Of a stretch of DNA of 64,000 nucleotides, positions 54,332-64,000 are shown piece after piece. The stretch lies in assembly GCA_963767835.1 (NCBI GenBank), contig CAVYFY010000017.1, forward strand, positions 1-64,000, given 5' to 3'. Each line of letters starts with the position of its first letter. Positions within the stretch are counted from its first letter, which is position 1. The translations under genes were made by a program, and so were the position numbers. A model generated the notes under the pieces. That model saw nothing but the letters and a program-made list of their open reading frames with translations, had not been told where the DNA came from and searched no databases. The stretch is from SIAQ01 sp963767835 (GTDB taxonomy: Bacteria; Planctomycetota; Planctomycetia; Gemmatales; Gemmataceae).

Positions 54332-57300
54332 TCAAAAAGGCCAGCGGACGTTATTGGGGCTCACGGTGGTGGTGGTGCTGATATAGTTGACGGCGACCAC
54401 GATACCGCTGAACAAGTCGGTCTCGATGGTTGCTTCGTTCGTCAGCGTAACGAGCGTGGGCTTGGCGTTGACCGTGACGCTGAATTGCACGCCGCCGCTG
54501 GCGCCGACGCCAAGCAAGCCGAGGTTGTAGGTGTAGAGCCCGCTGCCCATGCTTACCCAGCCGGGATCGAGAGCAAGGTTCGCCGTCTCATTGGAGGGCA
54601 CATATTCCGAGATAATTCCGAAGGTGGGCAGGGCCGCGGCATTGGCGTAGTTGATGGTGATGGTGTAGCTGTTGCTGGGAGCGACATAGCTGGGCACACC
54701 GCTCTGGGTGACGGTCATGGTCGGCACGCCGTAGACGACGAACCCAAAGGCGCTGTTTCGCGCACCGTCGAATACCACGCTCTTGATGGCGGCATTGGTC
54801 GGCCTGGCGACGCCGTTGAAGGTGTTACCCTGAGCGGTAAGGTCCATGCGGCCCAGGTGGAAGCCGCCGCCGTAGGTGAAGGAATTCTCCACGCCGTTGT
54901 TGAGGGCTCCGAAGCTGGCGGCGCCGGTGTTGAGATCGCGGATGGCCTGGGCGACGGTGGTGGGATTGGTGGTCGCGGCACTGGCGGTGTAGCCGTTGAA
55001 GGTGTTGCCGCCGGTGCTGTGGGCGGTGGAGCCCAGGGGCGTGCCGCTGAAGAGGCCGGTAATGTCGCCGTAAAGGCCGACGTTGCCTTGAGCGTAGGGC
55101 GCGGGGAGCGGCGTGGCATTGGCGGCGCTTTGGCCGGCGTCCACGATGGCGCTGTTCTCGACGCGCAGGCCAGTCCAGCCGATGCCCGCCGTGGCGCCGG
55201 CGTTCAGCGTGTCCTTCTGAAGCACGGCACTGCCGCCGTTGACATCGACGTCAACGAGGTGGCCGCTGATATTGCTGTTGAAGATCATAGCGCTGCCGTT
55301 GACCAGGACGCCGGTGGAGGTGGTGTTGCCGCCGTTGACGATGACGCCCTTGGTGACGCCGATCTGAGCGAAGGTGGCCGCCGCGTTGACTGTGATTCCG
55401 GTTTGGCCGGCAGCGGGAACGGTGATGGTGACGCCGTCAATGTGGATGTTCTGACCGGCGTTGCTGGCCTCGATAGCGACGTGGCCACGGACGGTGCCGG
55501 CGCCGTTGAGGATGACGCCCGCGTTAACGAGATCGACCTCGCCGACGGTGCTGCCCGCGTAGAGCGTGCCGTTGACGGTGAGCGTGCCGGCGTCGATTTC
55601 CGTGGCGCCGGTGTAGGAGTTGACGCCGCCCAGGGTTTCGACGCCGCTACCTGTCTTGATCAACGCGATATTGCCCGTGCCATTCTTGATCACACCGGAA
55701 AATGTGCCATTGCTGTTCGTGAAGCCGATGTCCAGCGTCGCCGGCGTGGCGACCGTGTCGGTCACAATGCTGGCGCTACTGCCGGTCAGTGCCCCGATGA
55801 AAATGGTGTTGCCATGCACATCGAGAGTGGCGTTGTCGGTGACATTGGAGGCGGCGGGAATGGCGTTCGCGTTCGCAAGCTGAACCGTGCCGGCGCTGAT
55901 CGTGGTTTGGCCCGTGTAAGTGTCGATGCCGTTCAGGATCAAGATGCCGGCGCCGATCTTGGTCAAGGCCAGCGAGCCCGAAAGCGTGCCGGCGAACGAG
56001 TCCGTTGCGGCATTGTTGACGGTGAAGACCGCGGCGCCGCCCGAATCGGTCACCGCGCCGGCGCCCGTGACTCTCGACAGCTGCTGGGCGAACCCGGCCA
56101 GATCGAATGTGCCGGTGACGCACAAGGCGGTTGCGATGGGCAGCGCGTTGGCAATGGTGTCCGCGATGGTCCCGGCGCTGATGGTGGTCGCGCCGATATA
56201 GGTGCTCGGCTTCGAGAGGGTGAGCGTGCCGCCGCCTGACTCGGTAAGGGCCGTGTTGCCGGTGATGGCGCCGGAGAACGGATCGGCCCCGGCGTTGTTG
56301 ACGGTGAAGGTCGCGGCGGTGCTGCTGGAATTGGTTACCGTGCCGCTTCCGGCGATGCTGGGAATTTGCAAGCCGAAGCCACCGAGATCGAGCGTGCCGT
56401 TGACGGTGAGCCCGTTGCCCGGCACGGCGCCGGCGGCCCCTTGCTTCAGTGTGCCGGCGCTGACGGTTGTGGAACCGCCATAGGTGTTTGCGTGCGTCAA
56501 GGTCAGCGTGCCTACTCCCTGCTTGACCAGGGCCACACTGCCTGTGATCGGCCCGGCAAAGGTATCGGCGGCGCTGTTATTGATCGTAAATGTGGCTGCC
56601 CCACCGCCATCGAGAACCTCGCCGGCGCCGGTCAGGCTGGCGACCTGCTGGTTGTTGCCCGAAACATCGAGAAAGCCAGCGCTGTTGATGGTCAGGTTCG
56701 TCCCGATCGGCAGTGCGTTGGCCGTGCCCAGGACAAGATTGCCCCCATTGATCGTGGTGGCCCCGGTGTAGGTGCAGGCGCCGGCAAGCTCCTGGGCGCC
56801 GGCGCCGGATTTGGTCAGGCTGACCGCCCCGACGCCGTTCTGAATGACGCCGCTGAAATTGCCCCCGGCAGCGCCGCCGATGGTCAAAGTGGCGCCGGTA
56901 GCAACACCGTTCGTGATCGTGCCGGAGCCATTGAGCCCGTTGATCGTCGGGCTGAGGCCGCGCAAATCGAGGATCGCCGCGTTGAGGAACACGCTGGTGG
57001 CGCTGTGCAGTGCGGAGGCGTTGGTGAGCCGGTACTGATCATTCGATTGGCCGGTGAAGATTTCCGAAGTCGGGCTGAAGCCGGAATCCATCACTCCAAG
57101 CTGGACCAGGCTGCTGCCCGCGGTTTGGACCGACAAGGCCGTGGCTGGATCGGCGAAGGTCGTTGCGGCGAAGCTGCCGTTCTGCGCGGTGAGCTTGGAT
57201 AGCCCATTGCCGACGCCGTTATCGTCTCCGAAAGTGGCCTGCGTGGCGGCGGGGAGAGTGAAGGCGACGTTCGCAGCCGTGATGCTGGCGGCATCGGCGA

Positions 57301-60300
57301 TGCTGGCGAGGTCGTAGTAGTCGACGGGCTGGACGTCGAGCAGAATATTGCCGGACTGAGGCCCGGTACAGGTGAAGGTCTCGCTGGTGAAGGCGGTCGT
57401 GGCGGAGCTATTCTCGAACGTCAGCGTCTTGGCAAGAGTGCCGCTCCCCGTGCCGCCGTCGAAGATCACCTTGTTGGTGAATAGACCCCCGCCGTAATCG
57501 ATGGTGAGGGCGGCATCGTCGGGCTGGGCGGGACTGAGGTTCACGTCGATCACGGTGGTCAGGGCGATCGTCTGCGTTGCGACAGGCACGGTCGTGCTCA
57601 CGGTGGTGTCGTACAACTCGAAATTGCCCGTCGCAGCGTTTTCCTTGAGCAGGAAATTATGGGTTCCGGGACCGGGGTTGTTGTAGCGGAACTGCCCGCC
57701 CGCGGAGACTTCGACGGCGACGCTATTGCCGTCGGGGCCGTAATTGTAGACAAGGATGGCGGTGCGACCGGTGCCCATGAAGTTGTCGCTCAGATCGGCG
57801 CCTTGGGCCAGTAGCGTGCCAGGGGCAAAGTTGTCGATGCCGGCGCCGGCGACGAACTCGCCGCTGACGGTTGAGCCGGCATTGTTGACGATGATCGTGT
57901 AGACGTCGCCGCCGCTGGGAATATAGCCGCCGACCATGGCTAGGTTGAGCACCGCGCCATTGAGGCTGATCGCGCCGGAGGCGATGACCTGGCTGGCGGT
58001 ATTGACACCGGAGATGCCGACGTTGAAGACTGCGCCGGCACTTAAGGTCAGAGCGCCGGTGGAGAGCGTGCCGGTGCTGGGGGGATCGCCGGGCGCGACG
58101 GTCGATCCAATTGTGGTGGTGGTGACGTTGCCGGTAGTCCCCGTGCCGGTCAGATGGCCCGTGCCGGCGACGGTGACATTGGAGGCGATCGAGCCATCCA
58201 CTTGCAAAGAGCCGCTGGAAACGGCGGTGGCGCTGGCGTAGCTGTACGTGTTGGTATTCGGAAGGATGAGCGTGCCGTTGCCGGCCTGGGAGACGGACCC
58301 CGTGCCGCTGATGCTCACGCCGACGGTCACCGTGTCGGAGCGTTTGAAGGCTAACGTGCCGTTATCGGTGATGGCGGCGCCGGTGAGAGCGCCGGTGGTC
58401 CCGCCGTTGCCGACTTGCAAACTTGCAAGGCCGTTTATGGTGGTGGAGGCGCCATCGCTGCCAGTGAGGACGATGGTTTCCGCGCTGAGCCCGGAGCCGA
58501 CGTCGAGCGTGCCGGCGCCGCTGATGTTGCCCTGGATCGTGCCGCTGCCGCCGCTAGACGCGGAGACGAGCGCGGTTCCGGTGACGGTGAGCGTGCCGGC
58601 CAGCACATCGCCGGGCCCAGAGAAGCGGACGGCCCCCAGGGGGCCTACCGTGCCCCCGCTGTCAAGGTAGCCCGTTGTCGAGATGGCGATCGCGGCATTG
58701 ACCGTGAGCGTGGTGGCGCTGCCGAAATAGAATTGGCCGCCATTGCTGACGTTGATGCCCGACGGCGCCCCCAGCGAATTGGCGGCGCCAAGCTGATAGC
58801 TTCCGCCCGCAATGTTGAGCGTGCCGGTGAAATTCGTGTTGATGCCGGTGACGGCCACGGCCCCCAAGCCGAAGGCGGCGTTCGCGGAGATGACGCTGAT
58901 GCTGCCCGCGCCGCTGATACTGTTGGCGAACATCTTGGCGGTGGCCGAGGAATTGGCCGGGCTGTCGAATTGCAGCGTGCCGTTGACACCGATCGTGACG
59001 CCGGCGGTTCCGAGGCTGCCGAAGGTCGCGCCGTCGCCGATCTGGAGGATGCCGGCAGTCACGCTGGTGCCGCCGGTGTAGATGTTGGTCGTGCTGTTGA
59101 GAATCTCCGTGCCGGTGCCGGACTTCGCGATTGCCAGCGAGGCGGCCGAGCCGTTATTGATGACGCCGGAGAAAGTACCGCCATCATTGTCGGCTCCGAT
59201 GGTGAGCGTGAGGGTCCCGGTGGCACTGCTGGTGACAGTGCCGCTCCCGCTCAAGGCGCCGATGCTTTGGCTGAATCCCTTTACATCGAGCGTGGCATTA
59301 TCGGTGACATCCGAGTGGCTGGATAGGGCATTGACTGCCCCGGTCTGAAGCACGCCGGCACTGATCGTTGTCGGGCCGGAATACGTGTTGGAGATGCCCG
59401 AAAGCGTTTCCGTGCCGGCGCCGACCTTGGTAAGTCCCACGGCTTGGGTGGCGCCATTCTCGATGATGCCGGAGAACAGGCCGCTGCCATTGTTGGCCCC
59501 GACGCTCAGGATAGACGCGGCCGAAGTGCTGGAGTTGGTGACGAGGCCGTTGCCATTCAGGGCTTCCATGGTCGGGTTCAGGCCGTTCAGATTGAGCTCG
59601 GCGATGGTGAGGGTAACTGCGGTGGCGCTGGGGACCGCCGAGGCGCTGACGACCTGGAATACGTCGCTGGCCTGGCCGGTGAAGGCTTCCGTGGCCGGGC
59701 TGAAGGCGGGGTCCATCGCGCCGAGCTGAATGAGCCCATTGCCGGCCCCGTTGACCATGAGGCCGACGCCGGGATTCTCGAAACTCACGTCGGCAAAGGC
59801 GCCGTTCGTGGTGTTGATCTGCGACACGCCGGCAAGCGAACCGGCGTCGTCTTCCAGGATGCCCTGGGCGCTTGCCGGCAGGTCGAACACCAGGTTGGAC
59901 TGCGTCGTCGTATCGATGATCGCCGGGCTGGCCGCGGTCAAATCGGAGTAGGTGATGTCCTCGCCATCGAGCGTGATGGTCCCGCTGGAGGCGGTGGAGT
60001 CGTTGAATGTCGCGGTGGTATAGGAGCCGTTTTCCAGGGTGAGCGTGTGGGCGTAGGTGGTCCCAGTCCCGCCGTCGAAGAAGATGGGAACGGTGAACGC
60101 GTTGGTGTAGTCCACCGTGAGCGTCGCGTCCAAGCCGGCAGCCACGCCGACCTGAAGGAACGACGTCAGCGATGTCGCCTGGGTGTCCACGAGGGCGCCG
60201 TTGTCCCAGATTTCCAGCGTGGGCACGGGATCGTTGATGTTTTGGTCGATCACGAAGTGATTGGGATTCGTGCTCGAACCGCCGATGTAGCCCAGCGGAT

Positions 60301-63300
60301 TGGCGGACGAGACGACGATGGCGACGTTGCGTTGGTTCGGCCCGGCTTCATACGTGATGGTGGCGGTGTGGCCGCTGTTCAGGAAATCGTTGCTGATGAT
60401 GGTCCCTTCCGGGAGGGGGGTATTGGGGCTGACGGCGTCCATCCCCGTGCCAGCGAGGAAGGTTCCGCTGACGGCCGAGGTACCGGTGTTGCTGATGATG
60501 GTAAACACATCGCCGCTGGCGGGGACAAAGCCGGCGGTAGCGGAAAGATTCAATACGGAGCCGGAGCCGAGCGTGACCGAACCGGTGGTGATGGTGCTGT
60601 AGTTGGTGTCCGCGTTGAGCAGGACGTTGAAGTCGGAGCTGGCCTGGAGATTGAGGGGGCCGGAGGACAGGGTGCTGACCGATGTGCCCAGATAGAGCGT
60701 GCCTCCGGAATTGCCGTTGACGGCGCCTGTTGAGCCAATGCCGGTCAGCGTGCCGCCGCTGATGTTGACGTTGGAGGTGATCGAGCCATCGACCTCCAGG
60801 ATGCCTGCGGAGACCGTGGTCGTTCCGGCGTAAGTGCCGACGCTGGCATTGCCGATGATCAAGGAGCCGGTCCCCTGGCAAGCGATTGCGCTGGCAGAGC
60901 CGGTTCCGTCGATGGCGGCGTCGGCGTCGATAACGCCGGGTCCGCTGGTGGTCAGGGTGTTGCCGGCCAGATGAATGGCGCCGTTGAGATCAAGGGTACT
61001 TGTCGTGCCGGATGTCTGGAAACTCTGGGCGCCGCTCAGGGTGATGGGCTGATCGATGGTGTTGGTGCCGGCCGACTGGGAGCTGATGCCGTTGGTAAGG
61101 GTGAGAGCATTGCCGTTGAGGATGTAGCCGGGCGAAGTGAAGAAGATGGAGTTGAAGCTGGTGCCGGCGGTATAGTTGTTGTCGTTACTGGTGGTTCGCA
61201 AAGCGCCGGAAGCGCCGAAGCTCAGGGTGTCGCCGATGATGGGCGCGGCGTTGCCGACCCAGTTGGCCCCGGTGGTCCAGTTGTTGTCGGCACCGTCGCC
61301 GTCCCAGACCAGGGTCATGGGTTTCTCGGTCACGACGACGTCATTGCCGGTGCCCCCTATGTAGGTGATGGTGAACTGCCGGCCGTTGCTGGCGGTCACG
61401 GTGGCGCCTTCTGGCAGACCGCTGAAGATGGAGCCGATCGCCTCCGCGCCGGTGTTGTTGATGAGCTCATAGGCGCTGTTGAACGGCAGGCTGAAGCCCA
61501 GGTTTACGCTGAGGAGCAAGGCGGCGGAGTTCAGGCCGACGACCGGACCGCTGACGATGAGTTGGCCGTAGCCCGTGCCGGCGGTGGTGCCGTCGATTTG
61601 GTCGGCGAAAGACGAGCCGCTGGTCATGGTCAGGTTGCCGTTGATGGTAAGTTGCCCTGGAGCGGCGTCGCCTGGGCTCACGGTGCCGCCGGAGTTGACG
61701 GTGACGGCGCCAACATGGCCCGTGCCGTCAAGCGTGGCGGCGCTGCTCACGGTCACCGAGCTGGTGAGCTGGCCGTCCACTTGCAGCGTGCCGGCGCTGA
61801 CACTGGTGGCGCCGCTATTATTGCTGGAGCCGACTAGGGTCAGGGTGCCGGCGCCGGTTTTGGTCAATGCGACGCCGCCGCCGAATGTGCCGGAAAAGCT
61901 GTCGGCGCCTGCGTCATTGACAGTGAAGATCGCTGCAGCGCCGCTATCGGTGACGCTGCCGCTGCCGGTAACGGCACCCACCTGCTGGTTGAAGCCGGCG
62001 AGGTTCAACGTGCCGCTATCGCCGAGATTGGTGCCGATGGGCAGGGCATTGCCGACGCCATCGGCGAGGGTGCCGCCGGTGATGGTGGTTGCGCCGGTGT
62101 AGCTGTTGGCGAAGCTCAAGGTTAGGGTGCCGGGACCTGCCTTGGTAAGGCTGCCGCCGGTGCCGCTGATAAGGACACCGATATTGGCGGTGTCGGCGAG
62201 GGCAAAATCATTTAGGGCGAGATTGTTGGCGCCGAGGTTGACCGTGCCGCCGGTGATGGCCAGCCCATTGCTGCCGCCGAACGACAGCGACGAGTTGGCG
62301 GTTACCACGACATTGCCGGTGAGGGCGATGTTGCCAGGGGTTGGACCGGCGCCGGCGTTCACGGCAGCGCCGAGGTCGATCGTCGCCGCCGTGACCGAGA
62401 CGTCGCCAGTGGCGGTTGCGGAGCCCAGCGACAACGGTGCATCGAGAGCGACGGTGTCGGTGCCCGCGTTGCCCTGCACGGTCAAGGCGGAGTTGAAGCC
62501 CGTGCCCATCGCAGTGAACATGATATTGTTGGCGGCGCTGTGGCCATGGACGACCAGTGTGCCCGCGGGGTCGGCGAACGTCAGACTGGGCAGGTTGTTG
62601 CTCAAGGTCGCCAGCGAGTTGGCGCCGCTGGCGGTGAGGGTGTCGGTCAGAGTCGTGCTAATGAGGTTGCCAGGATCGGGATTGATGGTCAGCGTGGTCG
62701 GGTTGGCGGTGTCAAAGGCCGATTGGACGTTGGTGAAGAGGACTTCGTTGGCAGCGTTGCCGTTGACAACGAAGTTGCCTGCGTCAGCGCTGGTGGCGTT
62801 GAAGGTGACTGAAGTTGGCGCAGCGCTGTCGGCAACGTTGATCGCGGAACTCGCCGGCGCACCTCCCGCGTAATTAACGGGCATGCCGATGACGCCATTG
62901 GAATAATCGACGGTGAGATTGCCGTTCCCGCAGGCATAAATGGCGGTGAAGGAGGCTAGGGGAAAGTCACCGACTGAGGTGACGCCGTTCTGGAGCACCT
63001 GAACATCGCCGAGATTGCCAGGATCGAGGCGCAGCGTGTAGTTATTGCCTCCCATGTCAATGAAAAGGACGTTGCTGGAGGAATTCCCGCTGGCGCTGAC
63101 GGAAAGAAGGTAGGGGCCGGCACTGGCGGGAGCGGCGAAGGTGGTGCTCATTGCCGTGCTTGCGGTGGCCACGGTCCCGGGCAGGCTCCAATTGGACGTT
63201 TCGGCATATGACACTTGGCCCGCGCCATTCGTAAGCTGCACGATCGGGTAATTGGTGGCCGCCTGGGCATCGTCGCCGTAGCCGGCTCCTTCGCTGATGC

Positions 63301-64000
63301 CGTTGAGCTGCGTCCCAGCCAGCGTGAAGGCGCTGCCGTTGCTGGCGATGTTTGAGATCGTGGGCGCCCACGACGCATTTACCGTCCCGGATTCCGAGTA
63401 AGTCCACTCTTCGGTTCCGTCCGTGAAAAGAATTTGCCCGTTCGGCAGCGCCAGCATGCGCGTATAGTAGGCAGCGTCCGACTCGAGCTCCGTCGTCAAA
63501 GCTGCTGGGGTAGCCAACGCTGAGATCGAATTCGTCGTGTAGTTGTACTCGAAAATCCCCGACGGCGAGCTATATTGCTGGGAAGAGTCGGATGGAACCG
63601 AGGAATCCGCTACGAAAATGACATTGCCGTCGGGCAGGATGGCGGCGGAAGCGTCGTCGCAGGTCATGGTGTTTGGGACGACGGGCCCCGCGGTCCAGGT
63701 GTTGGTTGTGGGGTTGTACAAAGCCGTATTGTCGCTGACGCTGCCGAAACTGCCGTTGGCGCCGATCTGAAATACGTCGCCGTTGGGCAGAAGCAGCCCC
63801 GGTCCAAGTTCCGTTTCATTGTCTTCCGAAAGTGGCACCGGAACCGAGCCGGTGGCCGTCCAGGTGTTTGACGCACCATTCAGGTACTCGCCGTAGCCGG
63901 GCGACACATCAAGGCTTGCCCAAAGCTCGTAATCCAGGATGTTGCCCCCCGTGCCCGGAAGCTTAACCCAGGCCTCCTCGCTCGAGGTCTCGGGATAACC
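54332..64000 (-). CDS. Giant surface protein: kelch-like propeller plus autotransporter-associated beta repeats (N-terminus beyond the window)
   Basis: The frame is open from the window edge at 64000 to TGA at 54332 (over 3,200 residues), with no interruption. The first ~300 visible residues are kelch/galactose-oxidase-like (LLPNGDVFQIGANGSFG, AAILPDGNVIFVADSSVPSD). Most of the rest is beta-solenoid with at least eleven autotransporter-associated repeats such as SYTGATTITGGTL and TYGGSTTVSAGTL. A C-terminal ~150-residue domain (PTMTVTQSGVPSYVAPSNSY) looks like a DUF11/Ig-like fold, ending RWPF. No outer-membrane barrel is seen. It is likely a large extracellular adhesin or matrix protein. The true start lies upstream of 64000. 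Confidence 0.88.
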   Translation of the reverse strand, partial: GYPETSSEEAWVKLPGTGGNILDYELWASLDVSPGYGEYLNGASNTWTATGSVPVPLSEDNETELGPGLLLPNGDVFQIGANGSFGSVSDNTALYNPTTNTWTAGPVVPNTMTCDDASAAILPDGNVIFVADSSVPSDSSQQYSSPSGIFEYNYTTNSISALATPAALTTELESDAAYYTRMLALPNGQILFTDGTEEWTYSESGTVNASWAPTISNIASNGSAFTLAGTQLNGISEGAGYGDDAQAATNYPIVQLTNGAGQVSYAETSNWSLPGTVATASTAMSTTFAAPASAGPYLLSVSASGNSSSNVLFIDMGGNNYTLRLDPGNLGDVQVLQNGVTSVGDFPLASFTAIYACGNGNLTVDYSNGVIGMPVNYAGGAPASSAINVADSAAPTSVTFNATSADAGNFVVNGNAANEVLFTNVQSAFDTANPTTLTINPDPGNLISTTLTDTLTASGANSLATLSNNLPSLTFADPAGTLVVHGHSAANNIMFTAMGTGFNSALTVQGNAGTDTVALDAPLSLGSATATGDVSVTAATIDLGAAVNAGAGPTPGNIALTGNVVVTANSSLSFGGSNGLAITGGTVNLGANNLALNDFALADTANIGVLISGTGGSLTKAGPGTLTLSFANSYTGATTITGGTLADGVGNALPIGTNLGDSGTLNLAGFNQQVGAVTGSGSVTDSGAAAIFTVNDAGADSFSGTFGGGVALTKTGAGTLTLVGSSNNSGATSVSAGTLQVDGQLTSSVTVSSAATLDGTGHVGAVTVNSGGTVSPGDAAPGQLTINGNLTMTSGSSFADQIDGTTAGTGYGQLIVSGPVVGLNSAALLLSVNLGFSLPFNSAYELINNTGAEAIGSIFSGLPEGATVTASNGRQFTITYIGGTGNDVVVTEKPMTLVWDGDGADNNWTTGANWVGNAAPIIGDTLSFGASGALRTTSNDNNYTAGTSFNSIFFTSPGYILNGNALTLTNGISSQSAGTNTIDQPITLSGAQSFQTSGTTSTLDLNGAIHLAGNTLTTSGPGVIDADAAIDGTGSASAIACQGTGSLIIGNASVGTYAGTTTVSAGILEVDGSITSNVNISGGTLTGIGSTGAVNGNSGGTLYLGTSVSTLSSGPLNLQASSDFNVLLNADTNYSTITTGSVTLGSGSVLNLSATAGFVPASGDVFTIISNTGTSAVSGTFLAGTGMDAVSPNTPLPEGTIISNDFLNSGHTATITYEAGPNQRNVAIVVSSANPLGYIGGSSTNPNHFVIDQNINDPVPTLEIWDNGALVDTQATSLTSFLQVGVAAGLDATLTVDYTNAFTVPIFFDGGTGTTYAHTLTLENGSYTTATFNDSTASSGTITLDGEDITYSDLTAASPAIIDTTTQSNLVFDLPASAQGILEDDAGSLAGVSQINTTNGAFADVSFENPGVGLMVNGAGNGLIQLGAMDPAFSPATEAFTGQASDVFQVVSASAVPSATAVTLTIAELNLNGLNPTMEALNGNGLVTNSSTSAASILSVGANNGSGLFSGIIENGATQAVGLTKVGAGTETLSGISNTYSGPTTISAGVLQTGAVNALSSHSDVTDNATLDVKGFSQSIGALSGSGTVTSSATGTLTLTIGADNDGGTFSGVINNGSAASLAIAKSGTGTEILNSTTNIYTGGTSVTAGILQIGDGATFGSLGTAGVTIGVNGTLQFDSPANSSATAKMFANSISGAGSISVISANAAFGLGAVAVTGINTNFTGTLNIAGGSYQLGAANSLGAPSGINVSNGGQFYFGSATTLTVNAAIAISTTGYLDSGGTVGPLGAVRFSGPGDVLAGTLTVTGTALVSASSGGSGTIQGNISGAGTLDVGSGLSAETIVLTGSDGASTTINGLASLQVGNGGTTGALTGAAITDNGTLAFKRSDTVTVGVSISGTGSVSQAGNGTLILPNTNTYSYASATAVSSGSLQVDGSIASNVTVAGTGHLTGTGTTGNVTTTTIGSTVAPGDPPSTGTLSTGALTLSAGAVFNVGISGVNTASQVIASGAISLNGAVLNLAMVGGYIPSGGDVYTIIVNNAGSTVSGEFVAGAGIDNFAPGTLLAQGADLSDNFMGTGRTAILVYNYGPDGNSVAVEVSAGGQFRYNNPGPGTHNFLLKENAATGNFELYDTTVSTTVPVATQTIALTTVIDVNLSPAQPDDAALTIDYGGGLFTNKVIFDGGTGSGTLAKTLTFENSSATTAFTSETFTCTGPQSGNILLDVQPVDYYDLASIADAASITAANVAFTLPAATQATFGDDNGVGNGLSKLTAQNGSFAATTFADPATALSVQTAGSSLVQLGVMDSGFSPTSEIFTGQSNDQYRLTNASALHSATSVFLNAAILDLRGLSPTINGLNGSGTITNGVATGATLTIGGAAGGNFSGVIQNGVGAVSLTKSGAGAQELAGACTYTGATTINGGNLVLGTANALPIGTNLTINSAGFLDVSGNNQQVASLTGAGEVLDGGGAATFTINNSAADTFAGPITGSVALVKQGVGTLTLTHANTYGGSTTVSAGTLKQGAAGAVPGNGLTVNGTLDLGGFGLQIPSIAGSGTVTNSSSTAATFTVNNAGADPFSGAITGNTALTESGGGTLTLSKPSTYIGATTISAGTIADTIANALPIATALCVTGTFDLAGFAQQLSRVTGAGAVTDSGGAAVFTVNNAATDSFAGTLSGSLALTKIGAGILILNGIDTYTGQTTISAGTVQLANANAIPAASNVTDNATLDVHGNTIFIGALTGSSASIVTDTVATPATLDIGFTNSNGTFSGVIKNGTGNIALIKTGSGVETLGGVNSYTGATEIDAGTLTVNGTLYAGSTVGEVDLVNAGVILNGAGTVRGHVAIEASNAGQNIHIDGVTITVPAAGQTGITVNAAATFAQIGVTKGVIVNGGNTTSTGVLVNGSAMIFNSNISGHLVDVDVNGGSAVLQKDTLNAGATAGIGWTGLRVENSAIVDAGQSAANATPLPAPYAQGNVGLYGDITGLFSGTPLGSTAHSTGGNTFNGYTASAATTNPTTVAQAIRDLNTGAASFGALNNGVENSFTYGGGFHLGRMDLTAQGNTFNGVARPTNAAIKSVVFDGARNSAFGFVVYGVPTMTVTQSGVPSYVAPSNSYTITINYANAAALPTFGIISEYVPSNETANLALDPGWVSMGSGLYTYNLGLLGVGASGGVQFSVTVNAKPTLVTLTNEATIETDLFSGIVVAVNYISTTTTVSPNNVRWPF

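Noticed and set aside
54485..56239. Plus-strand frame of 584 codons and similar frames to 61837
   Set aside because: These are mirrors of the Gly/Thr-rich repeats of the giant gene and consist of low-complexity Gly/Ala/Val residues.
55500..62400. Recurring short motifs that could be taken for a CRISPR array
   Set aside because: The repeats are diverged, unevenly spaced and translate to autotransporter-associated beta repeats in one frame.

Overview
The window most likely comes from a planctomycete of the Gemmatales/Gemmataceae type. This is inferred from gene content: a Tat-exported DUF1501 protein, DUF1580 beside a planctomycete-style tyrosine recombinase, a Uma2 nuclease, a papain protease with a lectin-like tail, many secreted proteins of unknown function, a giant autotransporter-repeat protein and GC-rich DNA. 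No rRNA or species marker is present, so the exact taxon is open.

Layout. 0.3-6.1 kb: a broken Gfo/Idh/MocA oxidoreductase, an ATGA-overlapped pair of unknown genes, an exported alpha/beta hydrolase, a papain-family protease and a zinc-ribbon membrane protein. 6.1-8.4 kb: two genes that match the two halves of the bifunctional cyanobacterial enzyme AgrE/ArgZ (arginine dihydrolase, then TIGR00300-type ornithine cyclodeaminase), suggesting an arginine-ornithine-proline route. 8.5-11 kb: Uma2 nuclease and a CBS-NhaA antiporter. 11.0-14.5 kb: tRNA-His followed directly by an integrase, an unknown gene and DUF1580, an apparent integrated element. 14.5-22 kb: DUF1501, secreted proteins, a 2-TM/CDP-alcohol phosphatidyltransferase/PAC2 cluster, a His-rich coiled-coil protein and ferredoxin-NADP reductase. 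22-27 kb: a very large pseudokinase-like protein with three C2H2-like zinc-finger modules. 27-28 kb: a RAYT (REP-associated transposase) between two copies of its hairpin. 28-32 kb: pyruvate:ferredoxin oxidoreductase split into two chains with a small coiled-coil gene between them; with the nearby FNR this could link pyruvate oxidation to NADPH. 32-39 kb: FHA, LRR, malonyltransferase-like and esterase-fusion genes and a HicA toxin with an unusual partner. 39-54 kb: class V aminotransferase, His-rich exported protein, M50 protease, phosphatidylserine decarboxylase, S9 peptidase, PAP2 phosphatase, TPR lipoprotein, HEAT-like protein and a HAD-like/FabZ-like/TrmB cluster. 54.3-64 kb: one uninterrupted reading frame for a kelch plus autotransporter-repeat protein whose N-terminus lies outside the window.

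Two global features stand out. First, at least 15 genes between 0.3 and 39.4 kb are interrupted by small indels, many of them losses of one homopolymer base or one GC unit from a GCGCGC tract, while I see none from 39.4 to 64 kb. This looks more like unpolished sequence than biology, so I annotate these as single frameshifted genes. Second, the region is full of palindromic repeats of at least eight families. One family lies in frame inside two enzyme genes, where it encodes a similar Pro-rich peptide.
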